Source of the DNA: Chrysogorgia sp. JL179-B06
Taxonomy: Eukaryota > Cnidaria > Anthozoa > Scleralcyonacea > Chrysogorgiidae
Reading direction: 5' to 3'
NCBI GenBank assembly: GCA_035772405.1
Contig: JAYKKM010000439.1
Coordinates: forward strand, 1,686,001-1,750,000
Length of the DNA: 64,000 nt
Each line of letters begins with the position of its first letter. Position 1 is the stretch's first letter. The notes under the pieces are model-generated. The model had not been told where the DNA came from. It saw only the letters and a program-made list of their open reading frames with translations, and did not search any database. Positions 63,162 to 64,000 of the stretch are shown piece by piece. The position numbers and the translations under genes were made by a program.

Positions 63162-63242
63162 TTCGAGGGTGGATTCCAACCACCAAAGTGACCAAACGTT
63201 CGGTTAACAGCCAAACGCGAAAACCCATTCGATACACAAACT
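63162..63242 (-). pseudogene. tRNA-Asn pseudogene, same variant as 27779-27860
   Basis: It shares the ttcgagggtggattccaacc leader and expanded variable loop with the left-block copy. Confidence 0.7.
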
Positions 63243-63340
63243 GCGAACGGATCATATTTATGTAAGAATGGTAATAGGGTAAGTAATAATATTTTACAAA
63301 TTTAACTGAATAATTGGACAAACCGATGCATTTACGCGTT

Positions 63341-63412
63341 GGCTTGCTGGTCTAATGGTATGATTCTCGCTTAGGGTGCGAGAGGTCACGGGTTCGATTC
63401 CCGTGCAAGCCC
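63341..63412 (+). tRNA. tRNA-Pro(AGG), intact
   Basis: 72 bases with all arms paired: acceptor ggcttgc/gcaagcc plus C, D arm gtctaatggtatgat, loop ttagggt giving anticodon AGG, T arm cacgg-gttcgat-tcccg with intact B box. The only Pro copy without defects. Confidence 0.9.
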
Positions 63413-63817
63413 TAACATCTTTACAAATTTTGTAACATCTTTACAATATTATTATTAAATGTTGTTTTTGTGAATAATTAACATAATAACGATAATAAAT
63501 CCATCCACGATGTCTTGGAAGGCTCGATTTAAAATATGTTCAACATGCAAGAATTTACAAAATCATATAAAAAAATCTACCGTTGATCATAATAATTTTA
63601 TCCCTAATAATTTTATTATCCATTTTAACTTTTTGCAACATCTTTACAACTTATTATTAAACGTTTTTCTGGATAATTAACATAATAATTACAATAAATC
63701 CATTGACAATAAATACAATAAATCCATTCATAAAAATAATTTGCAAAAAGATATAATAAAAAAAACACCAATCGTTAATCATAATAATTTTATCCCTACT
63801 CTATTTTTATTAAAAAC

Positions 63818-63876
63818 TTTCCTGGGTGGATTTTCGGTTAACAGCCGAACGCGCTAACCCATTGAGCCACAAAGAC
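63818..63876 (-). pseudogene. tRNA-Asn with T-arm deletion
   Basis: The anticodon arm is intact. The T-arm sequence between ggattt and tcggtt is missing. Confidence 0.7.
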
Positions 63877-64000
63877 TCATGCTCGGAAATTTCAATGTAT
63901 CATATTAATGTAAGCATGATATATAAACATTTGAAATCTTTTTGTATGACGATTTGCAGTGTGCAAAATAATATGTTATAAATTTTACTTAATTGTTGTC

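Larger units (their letters stand above)
57937..64000. repeat. tRNA-Asn/tRNA-Pro repeat array, right block
   Basis: About ten further units of the same repeat, each with Asn on - and Pro on +. They are divergent, with about 150-190 bases between the 5' ends, where gtatataaacat and cgtatgacgatttcc are conserved. Most tRNA copies have lost arms or anticodon pairing. The block is interrupted at 59,490-60,190 by a LINE relic and unrelated sequence. It continues beyond the window. Confidence 0.88.

Overview
The window is eukaryotic, animal-type nuclear DNA. It is AT-rich by eye, has GT-AG introns, a multi-exon housekeeping gene (the 3' part of HEATR1/UTP10) and Tctex1-type dynein light-chain ORFs, and it is packed with transposable elements. 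The mixture (Polinton with protein-primed polymerase, Penelope-like element with hammerhead ribozymes, Ginger-type integrase transposon, CR1-like LINEs, many short foldback elements) suits an invertebrate. A cnidarian or sponge is my best guess, but the phylum cannot be fixed from this sequence alone.

Layout. 0.1-1.3 kb: 5'-truncated LINE. 3.4-12.4 kb: the last eight exons of HEATR1 on the + strand, with a 29-bp minisatellite, degenerate TTAGGG repeats and several foldback elements in its introns. 13.2-17.0 kb: two convergent Tctex1-family ORFs separated by TIR elements. 17.8-21.6 kb: a Ginger-like DNA transposon with two 1.3-kb inverted arms, each carrying the first integrase exon. 21.6-22.2 kb: relic of a Mutator-type transposase domain. 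22.9-30 kb: a patchwork of (TA)n tracts and embedded elements, including hammerhead-ribozyme motifs, a recurring GAGCACTCT box, a Penelope-like relic and a 560-bp direct duplication. 30.4-37.6 kb: MITEs and two CR1-like LINEs, one broken by a hAT-type element with an 8-bp target duplication. 27.4-28.6, 36.1-36.2, 37.8-38.0 and 57.9-64 kb: parts of one amplified array of divergent tRNA-Asn/tRNA-Pro units, mostly decayed, with at least one intact gene of each type.

The centrepiece is a full-length Polinton/adintovirus-like element at 38,006-57,930, bounded by 616-bp inverted repeats and a perfect 6-bp target duplication (ATTTTC), inserted in a unit of the tRNA array. Its genes lie in four blocks. 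Left, minus: pPolB, a zinc-ribbon protein and small membrane proteins. Then plus: a zinc-finger protein and a thymidine kinase. Then minus: a BRO-N/nuclease/zinc-finger fusion, small putatively myristoylated proteins, a fibre-like protein in two ORFs, and a long conserved-looking protein. Right, plus: two tandem virion-like paralogues, retroviral-type integrase with chromodomain, a coiled-coil/membrane protein, the probable double-jelly-roll capsid protein, the packaging ATPase and a terminal membrane-associated protein. Together these would supply replication (pPolB, TK), integration (INT) and virion assembly (capsid, ATPase, fibre-like). No adenain-type protease was recognised. The copy looks inactive as read: the ATPase is split by a 1.8-kb LINE and at least six genes carry single frameshifts, which are either early decay or uncorrected sequencing indels.
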